From positions 3,782,001-3,846,000 of the forward strand of contig NZ_CP020821.1 of assembly GCF_002105755.1 (NCBI RefSeq): a DNA stretch of 64,000 nt, read 5' to 3'. A program made the translations under genes and the position numbers. The DNA comes from Mycobacterium colombiense CECT 3035. Its GTDB lineage: Bacteria > Actinomycetota > Actinomycetes > Mycobacteriales > Mycobacteriaceae. The notes beneath the pieces were generated by a model. It saw only the letters and a list, made by a program, of their open reading frames with translations, had not been told where the DNA came from and searched no databases. This document shows, piece by piece, positions 40,323-48,526 of this stretch (the stretch's first letter is position 1; the number at the start of each line of letters is the position of its first letter).

Positions 40323-40405
40323 CTTGGACTTTCTGAGGGTACCGACCCCTTTCCGGTCTCGCGGAACCGGCCATACTGTACACAGTTGGCACGTAAACTG
40401 TCGAA

Positions 40406-41473
40406 GTGACTGCCCGCCTCCGCAACGAACTGGCCGGACTGCCAGTGTATGTCCCCGGCAAGAACGTCCCGGGCTCCATCAAACTGGCCAGCAACGAGAC
40501 CGTGTACGGCCCGCTGCCCAGCGTGCATGCGGCCATCGAGCGCGCGGTTGCCGTCGTCAATCGCTACCCGGACAACGCCAGCGTGGACCTCAAGGCCGCG
40601 CTGGCGATGCACCTGGGTTCGGGCGTGGCGCCCGAGCACATCGCGGTGGGCAGCGGTTCGGTCACCTTGTGCCAGCAGCTGGTTCAGATCACCGCCGCGG
40701 CCGGCGACGAGGTGATGATCGGCTGGCGCAGCTTCGAGTGCTACCTGCCCATCATCCAGGTCTCTGGCGCCGCCACCGTCAAAGTCCCGCTGACCGACCA
40801 CACGCATGACCTCGACGCGATGCTCGCCGCGATCACCGACCGCACCCGGCTGATCTTCGTGTGCAACCCGAACAACCCCACGTCCACCGTCGTCGACCCG
40901 GACGCGCTGACGCGATTCGTCGAGGCCGTGCCGCCGCACGTCCTGATCGCCATCGACGAGGCGTATGGCGAATACATCCGCGACGGCATGCTGCCCAACA
41001 GCTTGGAGCTGGCCCTGAGCCACAGCAACGTCGTTGTGCTGCGGACGTTTTCGAAGGCCTACGGGCTGGCGGGGCTGCGCTGCGGTTACGCGGTGGGCCA
41101 CCCGGACCTGATCACCGCGCTGGACAAGGTCGTCATGCCGTTCGCGGTGACGAACGTCGCGCAGGCGGCCGCCATCGCGTCGCTCGAGGCCTCCGACGAG
41201 CTGATGGCCCGCACCGACGCGCTGGTGCTCGAGCGCACCCGCGTCAGCACCGGCCTGCGCGAGGCCGGATTCGAGCTGCCCCCGTCGCAGGCCAACTTCG
41301 TCTGGCTGCCGCTGGGCGAGCGCACCATGGACTTCACCGAGCAGGCCGCCGAGGCGCGGCTGGTGGTGCGGCCGTTCGCGGGCGAGGGCGTCCGTGTCAC
41401 CATTGGTGCGCCGGAGGAGAACGACGCCCTGCTGCGTTTCGCCTGCGACTGGATTGCCCGCACCGAATCGTAA
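40406..41473 (+). CDS. hisC2: Histidinol-phosphate/aromatic aminotransferase HisC2-like
   Basis: A 355-aa fold-type I PLP aminotransferase (Rv3772-like). KLASNETVYGPLPSVHAAIE at the start, VCNPNNPTSTVVDP (aminotransferase signature with Asn), AIDEAYGEYI with the PLP-N1 Asp, and TFSKAYGLAGLRCGYAVG with the Schiff-base Lys. RLVVRPFAGEGVRVTIGAPEEN contains the carboxylate-binding Arg. It is assigned to the HisC-like aromatic/phenylalanine aminotransferase group, so it may make tyrosine and phenylalanine from keto acids rather than act only in histidine synthesis. Start GTG 40406. The DUF4334 gene follows after 10 bp. Confidence 0.92.
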   Translation: MTARLRNELAGLPVYVPGKNVPGSIKLASNETVYGPLPSVHAAIERAVAVVNRYPDNASVDLKAALAMHLGSGVAPEHIAVGSGSVTLCQQLVQITAAAGDEVMIGWRSFECYLPIIQVSGAATVKVPLTDHTHDLDAMLAAITDRTRLIFVCNPNNPTSTVVDPDALTRFVEAVPPHVLIAIDEAYGEYIRDGMLPNSLELALSHSNVVVLRTFSKAYGLAGLRCGYAVGHPDLITALDKVVMPFAVTNVAQAAAIASLEASDELMARTDALVLERTRVSTGLREAGFELPPSQANFVWLPLGERTMDFTEQAAEARLVVRPFAGEGVRVTIGAPEENDALLRFACDWIARTES

Positions 41474-41483
41474 GGAGCCGCCC

Positions 41484-41948
41484 GTGGAGCTCGCGCGGAA
41501 GAAGTTCACCGAGTTCAAGGAGCGCAGCGGCGAGATCGCGGATGCCGAGCTCGACGAATTCTGGGCGGAGCTGGCACCCGCGACGATCGACGGGATGCTC
41601 GGCGAGTGGAAGGGCGGCGAGTTTCAGACCGGCCACAAGATGAACGGCCAACTGGAGAAGGCCGGCTGGTACGGCAAGACCTTCAAGTCCGTCCGCGACG
41701 TGCAGCCGCTCGTGTGCCTGGACGCCGACGGCAACAAGTTCTCCAACGTGGAGATGGGCAAGGGCGAGGCCAGCCTGTGGCTGGAGGAGTTCCGCGGCGA
41801 GGTCACCGCCACCATGGTTTACGACGGCCAGCCCGTGCACGATCACTTCAAGAAGATCGACGACGACGCCGTGATGGGCATCATGAACGGCAAGGGCGTC
41901 CGGGACAACGGCAAGTACTACTACTTCTATCTCGAGCGCGAGCAGTAG
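41484..41948 (+). CDS. GXWXG/DUF4334 domain protein
   Basis: A 154-aa protein. The GXWXG signature is GEWKGGEFQTGH at about residues 38-49, followed by the DUF4334 part: WYGKTFKSVRDVQPLVCLDADGNKFSN, EASLWLEEFRGEVTATMVYDGQPVHDHFKKIDDDAVMGIMNGKG, NGKYYYFYLERE. The fold is predicted as a beta-barrel-like lipid or small-ligand binder; the function is not established. GTG 41484 with TAAGGAG seven bases upstream makes the start clear, and the hisC2 gene ends 10 bp before it, so they form an operon. Downstream lies the repeat/hairpin at 41961-42018. Confidence 0.87.
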   Translation: MELARKKFTEFKERSGEIADAELDEFWAELAPATIDGMLGEWKGGEFQTGHKMNGQLEKAGWYGKTFKSVRDVQPLVCLDADGNKFSNVEMGKGEASLWLEEFRGEVTATMVYDGQPVHDHFKKIDDDAVMGIMNGKGVRDNGKYYYFYLEREQ

Positions 41949-41960
41949 CTCGTCGCCGAG

Positions 41961-42018
41961 CGTGAAGCTGGCCGCACACTCGGACGTCTGTGTGCGGCTG
42001 GCCGCACACTCGTGAAGC
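41961..42018. repeat. Duplicated hairpin element between convergent genes (probable bidirectional terminator)
   Basis: The 16-mer GCTGGCCGCACACTCG occurs at 41967-41982 and again at 41997-42012, and CGTGAAGC flanks both sides (41961-41968, 42011-42018). GTGTGCGG (41990-41997) can pair with CCGCACAC either in the second copy (42002-42009, 4-base loop CTGG) or in the first (41972-41979, 10-base loop), giving two alternative stem-loops. It separates the DUF4334 gene from the convergent TIGR03086 gene. Confidence 0.7.
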
Positions 42019-42025
42019 GGCCGAG

Positions 42026-42610
42026 CTATCCCGCCGGGTTGCGGCCGGTGAACGCGACCAACTGCTCGAGCGCGCCGGCATCGGCCGGCACCTCGACCGG
42101 GTCGTCGAATCCGGCCTGACCGCGTAACTCCGGCCTGATGGTCTGGCGCGCGAGCCCCAGCACGTATTCGGACAGCGGTTCGGGCGCGTGGATGTCGTGC
42201 CCCACCGCCGCGGCGTAATCCCAAGCGTGGACCAGGAATTCGATCGACAGAATGCCGCACGCGCTCTTCGCGGGCATCTCGCCCTTGCCGAACGGCACCG
42301 ATCCGTCCAAACCGTGGCGGTGCCAGGCATCCAGCGCGGGCCGAGCCGCGGCGATCACCTGACGCTCCACCGAGTCGCCCTCCTCGCGCGGCGGGATCTG
42401 CGCGCCCACCATGCCGCCGAGCGCCGAGATCGAGTTCAGCAGGTGCCCGGTGAGCGCCGACACGTCGAACTGCGCGCAGGGCGTCCGCCGCGACAGGTCG
42501 TCCGCGGCGATGGTGTGCAGCACCCGCTGCAGCACCCCCAGGGTGTCCTCGGCGCTGTGCAGCTCGTCGGTGGGCTGGGAATGCGGTCCGGGTCGCAAGT
42601 CAGGAGCCAT
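42026..42610 (-). CDS. TIGR03086-family mycothiol-dependent-type DinB protein (Rv3773c-like)
   Basis: A 194-aa protein of the maleylpyruvate-isomerase/DinB helical-bundle superfamily: LGVLQRVLHTIAADDLSRRTPCAQFDVSALTGHLLNSISALGG carries the T-P-C-x-x-x-D-V-x-x-L-x-x-H-L motif with a metal-binding His; EFLVHAWDYAAAVGHDI supplies the second His. TIGR03086 members are widespread in actinobacteria, probably zinc-dependent and thiol (mycothiol) using, but without known substrate. ATG 42610 is preferred over 42646, because the longer form would overlap the echA21 start region. It diverges from echA21 over 23 bp. Confidence 0.85.
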   Translation of the reverse strand: MAPDLRPGPHSQPTDELHSAEDTLGVLQRVLHTIAADDLSRRTPCAQFDVSALTGHLLNSISALGGMVGAQIPPREEGDSVERQVIAAARPALDAWHRHGLDGSVPFGKGEMPAKSACGILSIEFLVHAWDYAAAVGHDIHAPEPLSEYVLGLARQTIRPELRGQAGFDDPVEVPADAGALEQLVAFTGRNPAG

Positions 42611-42633
42611 ATTCGCCACGCTACGGTCTCGAT

Positions 42634-43458
42634 ATGGCACCAGCATACGAATCCGTCACCGTCGAGACCAAAGACCGCGTCGCCCAGGTGACGCTGATCG
42701 GACCGGGCAAGGGCAACGCGATGGGCCCGGCCTTCTGGTCGGAGATGCCGGAGCTGTTCGCGGCGCTGGACGCCGACCCCGAGGTGCGGGCCATCGTGCT
42801 GACCGGCTCGGGCAAGAACTTCAGCTACGGCCTGGACGTGCCGGCGATGGGCGGCTCGTTCACCCCGCTGCTGTCCGGTGACGCGCTGGCCGGCCCGCGC
42901 GCGGTGTTCCACCGCGAGGTCAAGCGCATGCAGGGGGCGATCACCGCGGTCGCCGACTGCCGGACCCCCACCATCGCCGCGGTGCACGGCTGGTGCATCG
43001 GCGGCGGCGTCGACCTGATCTCGGCGGTGGACATCCGCTACGCCAGCGCCGACGCCAAGTTCTCGGTGCGTGAGGTCAAGCTCGCCATCGTCGCCGACGT
43101 CGGCAGCCTGGCCCGCCTGCCGATGATCCTGAACGACGGGCACCTGCGCGAGCTGGCGCTGACGGGCAAGGACATCGACGCGGCCCGCGCCGAGAAGATC
43201 GGCCTGGTCAACGACGTGTACGCCGACGCCGACGCCACCCTGGCCGCGGCGCACGCCACCGCCGCGGAGATCGCCGCCAATCCCCCGCTGACCGTGCACG
43301 GCGTCAAGGACGTGCTCGACCAGCAGCGCACCGCCGCGGTGTCGGAGAGCCTGCGGTACGTGGCCGCCTGGAACGCGGCCTTCCTGCCGTCCAAGGACCT
43401 GACCGAGGGCATCTCGGCGACGTTCGAGAAGCGCCCGCCGCAGTTCACCGGGGAGTGA
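42634..43458 (+). CDS. echA21: Enoyl-CoA hydratase/isomerase (crotonase)
   Basis: A 274-aa crotonase (Rv3774-like). VTLIGPGKGNAMGPAFWSEM is the N-terminal CoA-binding strand-helix, IVLTGSGKNFSYGLDVPAM forms the first oxyanion loop, and AVHGWCIGGGVDLISAVDIRYASADAKFSVREVKLAIVADVG the second oxyanion hole and the active-site helix. Catalytic Glu positions are not both evident: one is Glu in VREVKLAI, the other is a Val-Ala-Asp region, so dienoyl-CoA isomerase activity is as possible as hydratase. ATG 42634. It is followed 25 bp later by lipE, as in M. tuberculosis. Confidence 0.9.
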   Translation: MAPAYESVTVETKDRVAQVTLIGPGKGNAMGPAFWSEMPELFAALDADPEVRAIVLTGSGKNFSYGLDVPAMGGSFTPLLSGDALAGPRAVFHREVKRMQGAITAVADCRTPTIAAVHGWCIGGGVDLISAVDIRYASADAKFSVREVKLAIVADVGSLARLPMILNDGHLRELALTGKDIDAARAEKIGLVNDVYADADATLAAAHATAAEIAANPPLTVHGVKDVLDQQRTAAVSESLRYVAAWNAAFLPSKDLTEGISATFEKRPPQFTGE

Positions 43459-43483
43459 TCCGGCGCCACGTACCCTCGCTGGG

Positions 43484-44737
43484 GTGAACCAGCCGCGCTC
43501 GATGACTCCCGACGGCAAGATCCGCCTCCCGGCAGACCTGGACTCCGTGACGACGATCGGCGCCGAGGACCACTCCGAGATCGACAGCGCCGCCGTCGAC
43601 CGGATCTGGCAGGCCGCCCGGCATTGGTATGGGGCCGGCTTCCATCCCGCTATTCAGCTCTGCATCCGCCGGCACGGCCGCGTGGTGCTGAACCGCGCGA
43701 TCGGGCACGGCTGGGGCAACGCCCCGAGCGATCCGCCCGACGCCGAGAAGGTCGCCGTCACACCGGACACGCCGTTCTGCGTGTACTCGGCGGCCAAGGG
43801 CATGGCGGCCACCGTGATCCACATGCTCGTGGAGCGCGGCGTCTTCTCGCTCGACGACCGGGTGTGCGAATACATCCCCACGTTCACCAGTCACGGTAAA
43901 CACCGGATCACCATCCGGCACGTGATGACGCACAGCGCCGGGCTGCCCTTCCCCACCGGCCCCAGGCCGGACGTCACCCGCGCCGACGACCACGAATACG
44001 CGCAGCAGAAGCTGGGCGAGCTGCGGCCCCTGTACCGCCCCGGGCTGATCCACATGTACCACGCGCTGACCTGGGGTCCGCTGGTCCGCGAGATCGTCTA
44101 CGCGGCCACCGGCAAGGAGATTCGCGAGATCCTGGCCACCGAGATCCTGGATCCGCTCGGCTTCCGCTGGACCAACTTCGGTGTCGCGAAGAAGGACGTG
44201 CCGTTGGTGGCTCCCAGCCACGCCACCGGGCGAACGCTGCCTCCGGTGGTCGCCCAGATCTTCCGCAAGGCGATCGGCGGCACCGTGCACGAGATGATCC
44301 CGTACACGAACTCCGCGGCGTTTCTGACCACCATCATTCCGTCGTCCAACACGGTGTCTACCGCGCAGGAGATGTCGCGGTTCGCCGAAATATGGCGCCG
44401 CGGAGGCGAACTCGACGGCGTGCGGGTGATCAGCCCGGAGACCATGTACGGCGCGGTGACCGAATGCCGAAGGCTGCGACCGGATTTCGCGGTCGGCCTG
44501 CAACCCGCCCGCTGGGGCACCGGCTACATCCTCGGCACCAACCGGTGGGGACCGTTCGGGCGCAACGCGCCGCACGCGTTCGGCAACCTGGGCCTGGTGA
44601 ACATCGCGATCTGGGCCGACCCGGCGCGCGGCATCTCGGCCGGCGTGGTGAGCAGCGGCAAACCCGGGCGGGATCCCGAGGCCCGCCGGTACACCGCCCT
44701 GCTGGACACGATCACCGCCGAAATTCCGACCGGTTGA
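43484..44737 (+). CDS. lipE: Serine hydrolase of the beta-lactamase/EstB family (LipE-like)
   Basis: A 417-aa penicillin-binding-protein-fold esterase (Rv3775-like). The catalytic S-x-x-K motif is SAAKG (in FCVYSAAKGMAATVIHML), the Tyr motif is in MYHALTWGPLV, and a C-terminal HAFGNLGLVNIAIWADPARG replaces the KTG-like segment. RHGRVVLNRAIGHGWGNAP is the N-terminal strand typical of this family. The enzyme likely hydrolyses short or medium acyl esters; M. tuberculosis LipE is annotated as a lipase on sequence grounds. No signal peptide is visible. GTG 43484. It is downstream of echA21 in the same direction. Confidence 0.9.
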   Translation: MNQPRSMTPDGKIRLPADLDSVTTIGAEDHSEIDSAAVDRIWQAARHWYGAGFHPAIQLCIRRHGRVVLNRAIGHGWGNAPSDPPDAEKVAVTPDTPFCVYSAAKGMAATVIHMLVERGVFSLDDRVCEYIPTFTSHGKHRITIRHVMTHSAGLPFPTGPRPDVTRADDHEYAQQKLGELRPLYRPGLIHMYHALTWGPLVREIVYAATGKEIREILATEILDPLGFRWTNFGVAKKDVPLVAPSHATGRTLPPVVAQIFRKAIGGTVHEMIPYTNSAAFLTTIIPSSNTVSTAQEMSRFAEIWRRGGELDGVRVISPETMYGAVTECRRLRPDFAVGLQPARWGTGYILGTNRWGPFGRNAPHAFGNLGLVNIAIWADPARGISAGVVSSGKPGRDPEARRYTALLDTITAEIPTG

Positions 44738-44744
44738 CGACGAC

Positions 44745-44762
44745 GGCAGTGGGAACACTGCC
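44745..44762 (+). terminator. Hairpin between lipE and the 62-aa gene
   Basis: GGCAGTG (44745-44751) and CACTGCC (44756-44762) form a perfect 7-bp stem around GGAA. It lies 7 bp after the lipE stop and ends 4 bp before the ATG at 44767. It could terminate lipE transcription or block the ribosome-binding region of the small gene. Confidence 0.45.
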
Positions 44763-44766
44763 CATC

Positions 44767-44955
44767 ATGGCTACCTATCGAGTGCTCGACCCGAAGGGCG
44801 AGGTCGTCGCGACCAAAGACATCGAAAGCGCCGACGACGCACACGCGTGGTTCGTCGACAACAAGGCCGACAACAGCGAACTCGGCTGGCGCATGGAAGT
44901 CCAGCACGACGGCGAGTGGCACTTCTTCGACGACAGCGAGGGCGATCGAAGCTAG
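44767..44955 (+). CDS. Small conserved-looking acidic protein
   Basis: A 62-aa soluble acidic protein: MATYRVLDPKGEVVATKDIESADDAHAWFVDNKADNSELGWRMEVQHDGEWHFFDDSEGDRS. It looks like a single beta-alpha-beta-beta domain, with a Trp-rich sheet (AWFV, GWRM, EWHFFDD). No family is recognised. ATG 44767 lies right after a hairpin and has no classical ribosome-binding site, so it may be leaderless. The next gene starts 37 bp downstream in the same direction. Function unknown. Confidence 0.7.
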   Translation: MATYRVLDPKGEVVATKDIESADDAHAWFVDNKADNSELGWRMEVQHDGEWHFFDDSEGDRS

Positions 44956-44992
44956 GTGTTTGTCCCCCCGCTCGTGGGGCAACCAACAAAGC

Positions 44993-46114
44993 ATGGACTC
45001 GCAACGCTTCCGCAAACTGCTGGACGCACCGGGGCCGTTCGCTTCGGTGTACTTCGACGACTCGCACGACACCCATGACGCCGAGGCTCAGCTCGAGCTG
45101 AAATGGCGGGCGGTCAAAGAAGAGCTGGAGCGACAGCACGCCGGCGCCACGGTGATCGGCCAGATCGAGGACGCGATCATGAACCTGCGTCCGCCGATCG
45201 GGCGCAGCGGACGCGCCGTAATCGCCGGCGCCGACGGTGTGCTGATCAACGAGCACCTGGCCCGGCCCGCCGCCACCGATGTCGTACGCGTCTCCGAATT
45301 GCCTTATCTGGTACCGATTCTCGAGCAGAGCTTCGATCACCCGGACTACGTGCTGGTGGTGGTCGATCACAGCGGTGCCGACATCACCACCCACATCGGT
45401 GGGACGCTGCGCGCCGAGACCGTCGACGGCGGCGGCTATCCCGTGCACAAATCCGCCGGCGCGGAGACCGCCGGCTACGGCGACCCCCAGCTGCGCACCG
45501 AGGAGGCCGCCCGCAAGAACGTGCGCGCCGTCGCCGACCGCGTCGCCGAGCGGGCCGACGACAAGGCGATCGAGGTGATCTTCGTGGTGGGCGAGGTGCG
45601 CTCGCGCTCTGATCTGCTCGCCGCGCTGCCCGAACGTCTGCAGGAACGGGCGGTAGCCCTCGAGATCGGGGCGCGGCACAGCGGTCACGACTTCGCCGAG
45701 ATCGAACACGCCATCGAGGGCGAGTTCGTCAAGCGCCAGCTGCGCACGATCGACGATGCCGCGCAGCGCTTTACCGCCGAGATCGGTCGGCAGTCGGGGC
45801 TGGCGGCCGAGGGACTCGGCGCGGTCTGCTCGGCGCTGCGGCAAGGTGCGGTGGAGACGCTGATCGTCGGCGACATCGGCGACGCGACCGTCGTCGCCGA
45901 CGAGGGGTTGACGACGATCGCCCCGGACGAGAACGTGCTGTCCGAGCAGGGCGCCGCTCCCGCCAAGACGCTCCGGGCCGACGAGGCGCTGCCGGTGTCG
46001 GCGATCTCGGTCGGGGCGGCCCTGGTGCGCACCGACGAGCGGATCTCCCCGGCCGACGGCGTGGGCGCGGTGCTGCGGTACGCGCCGACGCTGCACCAGA
46101 GTGTCGACCGATAA
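44993..46114 (+). CDS. Bacterial eRF1-like (baeRF family 2, Rv2629-like) protein
   Basis: A 373-aa protein with the baeRF layout: an N-terminal domain (FASVYFDDSHDTHDAEAQLELKWRAVKEEL), a central RNaseH/eRF1-domain-2-like part (VLINEHLARPAATDVVRVSELPYLVPILEQSFDHPDYVLVVVDHSGADIT) and a C-terminal L7Ae-like part (GLGAVCSALRQGAVETLIVGDIG). It resembles Rv2629 of M. tuberculosis, a DosR-regulated protein. Such proteins are thought to act at the ribosome in stress, but without proven release activity here; I did not find a GGQ motif. ATG 44993 gives the family N-terminus; the frame extends to 44960 with no support. tRNA-Ser(TGA) follows directly. Confidence 0.8.
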   Translation: MDSQRFRKLLDAPGPFASVYFDDSHDTHDAEAQLELKWRAVKEELERQHAGATVIGQIEDAIMNLRPPIGRSGRAVIAGADGVLINEHLARPAATDVVRVSELPYLVPILEQSFDHPDYVLVVVDHSGADITTHIGGTLRAETVDGGGYPVHKSAGAETAGYGDPQLRTEEAARKNVRAVADRVAERADDKAIEVIFVVGEVRSRSDLLAALPERLQERAVALEIGARHSGHDFAEIEHAIEGEFVKRQLRTIDDAAQRFTAEIGRQSGLAAEGLGAVCSALRQGAVETLIVGDIGDATVVADEGLTTIAPDENVLSEQGAAPAKTLRADEALPVSAISVGAALVRTDERISPADGVGAVLRYAPTLHQSVDR

Positions 46115-46117
46115 CAG

Positions 46118-46204
46118 CGGTGGCGGAGGGATTTGAACCCCCGGACGGTTTTAGCCGTCTCTCGCTTTCAAGGCGAGTGCATTAGGCCGCTCTGCCACGC
46201 CACC
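46118..46204 (-). tRNA. tRNA-Ser(TGA)
   Basis: An 87-nt class II tRNA: acceptor stem GGTGGCG/CGCCACC with discriminator G, anticodon loop CTTGAAA (anticodon TGA, reads UCA), variable arm GACGGC...GCCGTC and T-loop GGTTCAAATCC. It shares much sequence with tRNA-Ser(CGA) at 16001-16087 in the acceptor, variable and T arms. Confidence 0.96.
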
Positions 46205-46241
46205 GCTGATTAGGGTAGCGGGACTCGGTAGCGTGGCCACC

Positions 46242-47216
46242 ATGCGCGCCATCGTCGCCGAATCCGCCGACCAACTCTCCTGGCAGGAAGTGCCGGACGT
46301 CGCCGCCGGACCGGGCGAGGTGCTGGTCAAGGTCGCCGCCGCCGGCGTGAACCGCGCCGACCTGCTGCAGGCCGCCGGCAAGTACCCGCCGCCGCCGGGC
46401 GCGAGCGAGATCATCGGCATGGAGGTGTCCGGCGTCATCGCCGAGACCGGCTCCGGGGTCACGGATTGGCCTGTCGGACAACAGGTTTGCGCGCTCCTCG
46501 CCGGAGGCGGATACGCCGAGTACGTCGCGGTCCCCGCCGGCCAGCTGCTGCCGATCCCCTCGGGTGTCGACCTGGTCGACGCGGCCGGGCTGCCCGAAGT
46601 GGCCTGCACCGTGTGGTCCAACCTGGTGCTGACCGCCCACCTGGGCGAAGGGCAGCTGCTGCTGATGCACGGCGGGGCCAGCGGCATCGGCACCCACGCC
46701 ATCCAGATCGCCCGGGCACTCGGCGCCCGGGTGGCCGTCACCGCCGGGTCGTCCGAAAAGCTGCAGACGTGCCGCGACCTGGGCGCCGAGATCACCATCA
46801 ACTATCGCGACGACGACTTCGTCGCACGGGTGCAGGAGTTCGGTGGCGCCGACGTGATCTTCGACATCATGGGCGCCTCCTATCTGGACCGCAACATCGA
46901 CGCCCTGGCCACCGACGGGCAGCTCGTCATCATCGGCATGCAGGGCGGCATCAAGGGCGAGCTCAACGTCGGCAAACTGCTCGCCAAGCGGGCCCGCGTC
47001 ATCGGGACCACGCTGCGGGCCCGGCCGGTGACCGGACCGAACAGCAAGAGCGAGATCGTGCAGGCCGTGACGACCAAGGTGTGGCCGATGATCGCCGACG
47101 GCCGGGTTCGGCCCATCATCGGCGAGCGGATCCCCGTCGAGCAGGCGGGCATCGCCCACCAGAAACTGGCCGCGGGAGAGGTGCACGGCAAGGTCGTGCT
47201 GACGGTGGGGGCCTAG
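46242..47216 (+). CDS. NAD(P)H quinone oxidoreductase, PIG3-like (Rv3777-like)
   Basis: A 324-aa medium-chain reductase. [19 protein letters not shown] at the start, [28 protein letters not shown], then the nucleotide-binding loop [18 protein letters not shown] and the long C-terminal [21 protein letters not shown], all typical of the PIG3/QorA branch. It likely reduces quinones with NADPH. ATG 46242 is preferred over GTG 46233, because the family starts with M-(K/H/R)-A. It overlaps the stop of the convergent gene at 47213 by four bases. M. tuberculosis has the same order (tRNA-Ser, Rv3777, Rv3778c). Confidence 0.9.
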   Translation: MRAIVAESADQLSWQEVPDVAAGPGEVLVKVAAAGVNRADLLQAAGKYPPPPGASEIIGMEVSGVIAETGSGVTDWPVGQQVCALLAGGGYAEYVAVPAGQLLPIPSGVDLVDAAGLPEVACTVWSNLVLTAHLGEGQLLLMHGGASGIGTHAIQIARALGARVAVTAGSSEKLQTCRDLGAEITINYRDDDFVARVQEFGGADVIFDIMGASYLDRNIDALATDGQLVIIGMQGGIKGELNVGKLLAKRARVIGTTLRARPVTGPNSKSEIVQAVTTKVWPMIADGRVRPIIGERIPVEQAGIAHQKLAAGEVHGKVVLTVGA

Positions 47217-48409
47217 CCGAGGGACGCCAGCGCGCGGACCAGCTGGTCGACTTCGGCCGTCGTCGAGTAGTGCGCCAGCCCGACGGTGACCGCGCCGCCG
47301 ACGTCGTTGACGCCCAACACATCGAGCGCGCGGGAGCTTTCGTGGGTGACGGCCAGAATCCCGTTGTCCGCCAACCGCTGCACCACCCGCTCCGCGGGCA
47401 CGCCGTTCAACGCGAAGCTGACCACCGGGATCCGCACCTCGGGGCGGCCGATCACCATCACCAACGGCAGCGAACGCAACGACACCATCAGGTAGTCGTA
47501 GATCCGGTTCAGGTATGACGTGGCGGATTGCATCGACACTGCCAGGCGCTCGCGGCGGGTGCCGCGGGCGGATTCGTCGAGCGACGCCAGGTACTCGATG
47601 CTGGCGACCACCCCGGCCAGCAGACCGAACTGGTGCGCGCCGATCTCGAGGCGCGCCGGCCCGACGGCCTTGGGGTCCGGCGAGATGGAACTGAACGAGT
47701 TGAGCAGCGCCGGGTCGCGGAACACGATCGCCCCGATCGGCGGGCCGCCCCACGCCGCGGCGTTCACCGCCACCACGTCGGCGTCGGTTTCCTTCACGTC
47801 GAGCAGCCGGTAGGGCGCCGCGGCGGAATGGTCGACGACCGCCAGGCCGCCGACGTCGTGCACCAGCTTGGTCATCGCCCGCAGGTCGGTGACCGTGCCT
47901 AGCGTCCCTGAGGCCGAGGCGACGGCGACCAGCCTGGTCGACTTGCCGATCAGGCCCTCCCACTGCCACGTCGGGAGCTCGCCGGTCTCGATGTCGATCT
48001 CGGCCCACTTGACCTTGGCGCCGTACCGGTGCGCCGCGCGCAGCCACGGGGCGATGTTGGCCTCGTCGTCCAGGCGGCTGACGATGACCTCGTAGCCCAG
48101 GCCGGCCCGCGACGACGACGCCTCGGCCAGCGCCGACAGCAGGATCGCCCGGTCGGCGCCCAGCACGACCCCCGCGGGTTCGACGTTGAACAGGTCGGCC
48201 ACCGCGGCCCGCGCCGCCTCCAGAACCGCGGCGCTGCGCTGCGCGGAGGGGTGCGCGCCCACGGTGGTGGGACCGGACCTGCGGAAGGCCGTCGACACCG
48301 TGGTCGCGACGGAATCGGGGACCAGCATCCCGCTCGGGGCGTCGAAGTGTACCCACCCGTCACCCAGCGAAGGATGCAGTCCGCGCACCCGGGCGACGTC
48401 GTAAGCCAT
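47213..48409 (-). CDS. Class V aminotransferase/cysteine desulfurase-like protein lacking the Schiff-base Lys (Rv3778c-like)
   Basis: A 398-aa NifS/SufS-fold protein. [17 protein letters not shown] is the class V N-terminus, [23 protein letters not shown] matches the substrate-side strand, and [16 protein letters not shown] retains the PLP-N1 Asp193. In the place of the catalytic His-Lys followed by the glycine-rich loop, the protein reads [11 protein letters not shown] (216-226), so no Lys can form the PLP aldimine. ATG 48409 with AAGGTGG seven bases upstream is the start; the longer frame before it is not family-like. It is thus either a PLP-binding pseudoenzyme or a different enzyme. It is divergent from the Rv3779-like gene. 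Confidence 0.85.
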   Translation of the reverse strand: MAYDVARVRGLHPSLGDGWVHFDAPSGMLVPDSVATTVSTAFRRSGPTTVGAHPSAQRSAAVLEAARAAVADLFNVEPAGVVLGADRAILLSALAEASSSRAGLGYEVIVSRLDDEANIAPWLRAAHRYGAKVKWAEIDIETGELPTWQWEGLIGKSTRLVAVASASGTLGTVTDLRAMTKLVHDVGGLAVVDHSAAAPYRLLDVKETDADVVAVNAAAWGGPPIGAIVFRDPALLNSFSSISPDPKAVGPARLEIGAHQFGLLAGVVASIEYLASLDESARGTRRERLAVSMQSATSYLNRIYDYLMVSLRSLPLVMVIGRPEVRIPVVSFALNGVPAERVVQRLADNGILAVTHESSRALDVLGVNDVGGAVTVGLAHYSTTAEVDQLVRALASLG

Positions 48410-48526
48410 GTGGGCCACCTTAGAGCTTCCGCTTTTTGCGAAACTGTGACGGTAGCGGGTGCCACACACGTTCCGGCCAGTTGGTGGCTTCCCGAGCCAG
48501 GGCACCCGGGCAGCCATACTAGTCGA

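Noticed and set aside
41961..42018. CRISPR-like direct repeats
   Set aside because: Only two 16-mer copies with a 14-base gap and strong internal dyads; there are no spacers or cas genes.
46182..48356. A 724-codon open frame on the minus strand
   Set aside because: It covers the reductase gene on the other strand and an out-of-frame version of the class V gene; composition is Arg/Gly/Ala/Asp-rich and no domain is seen.
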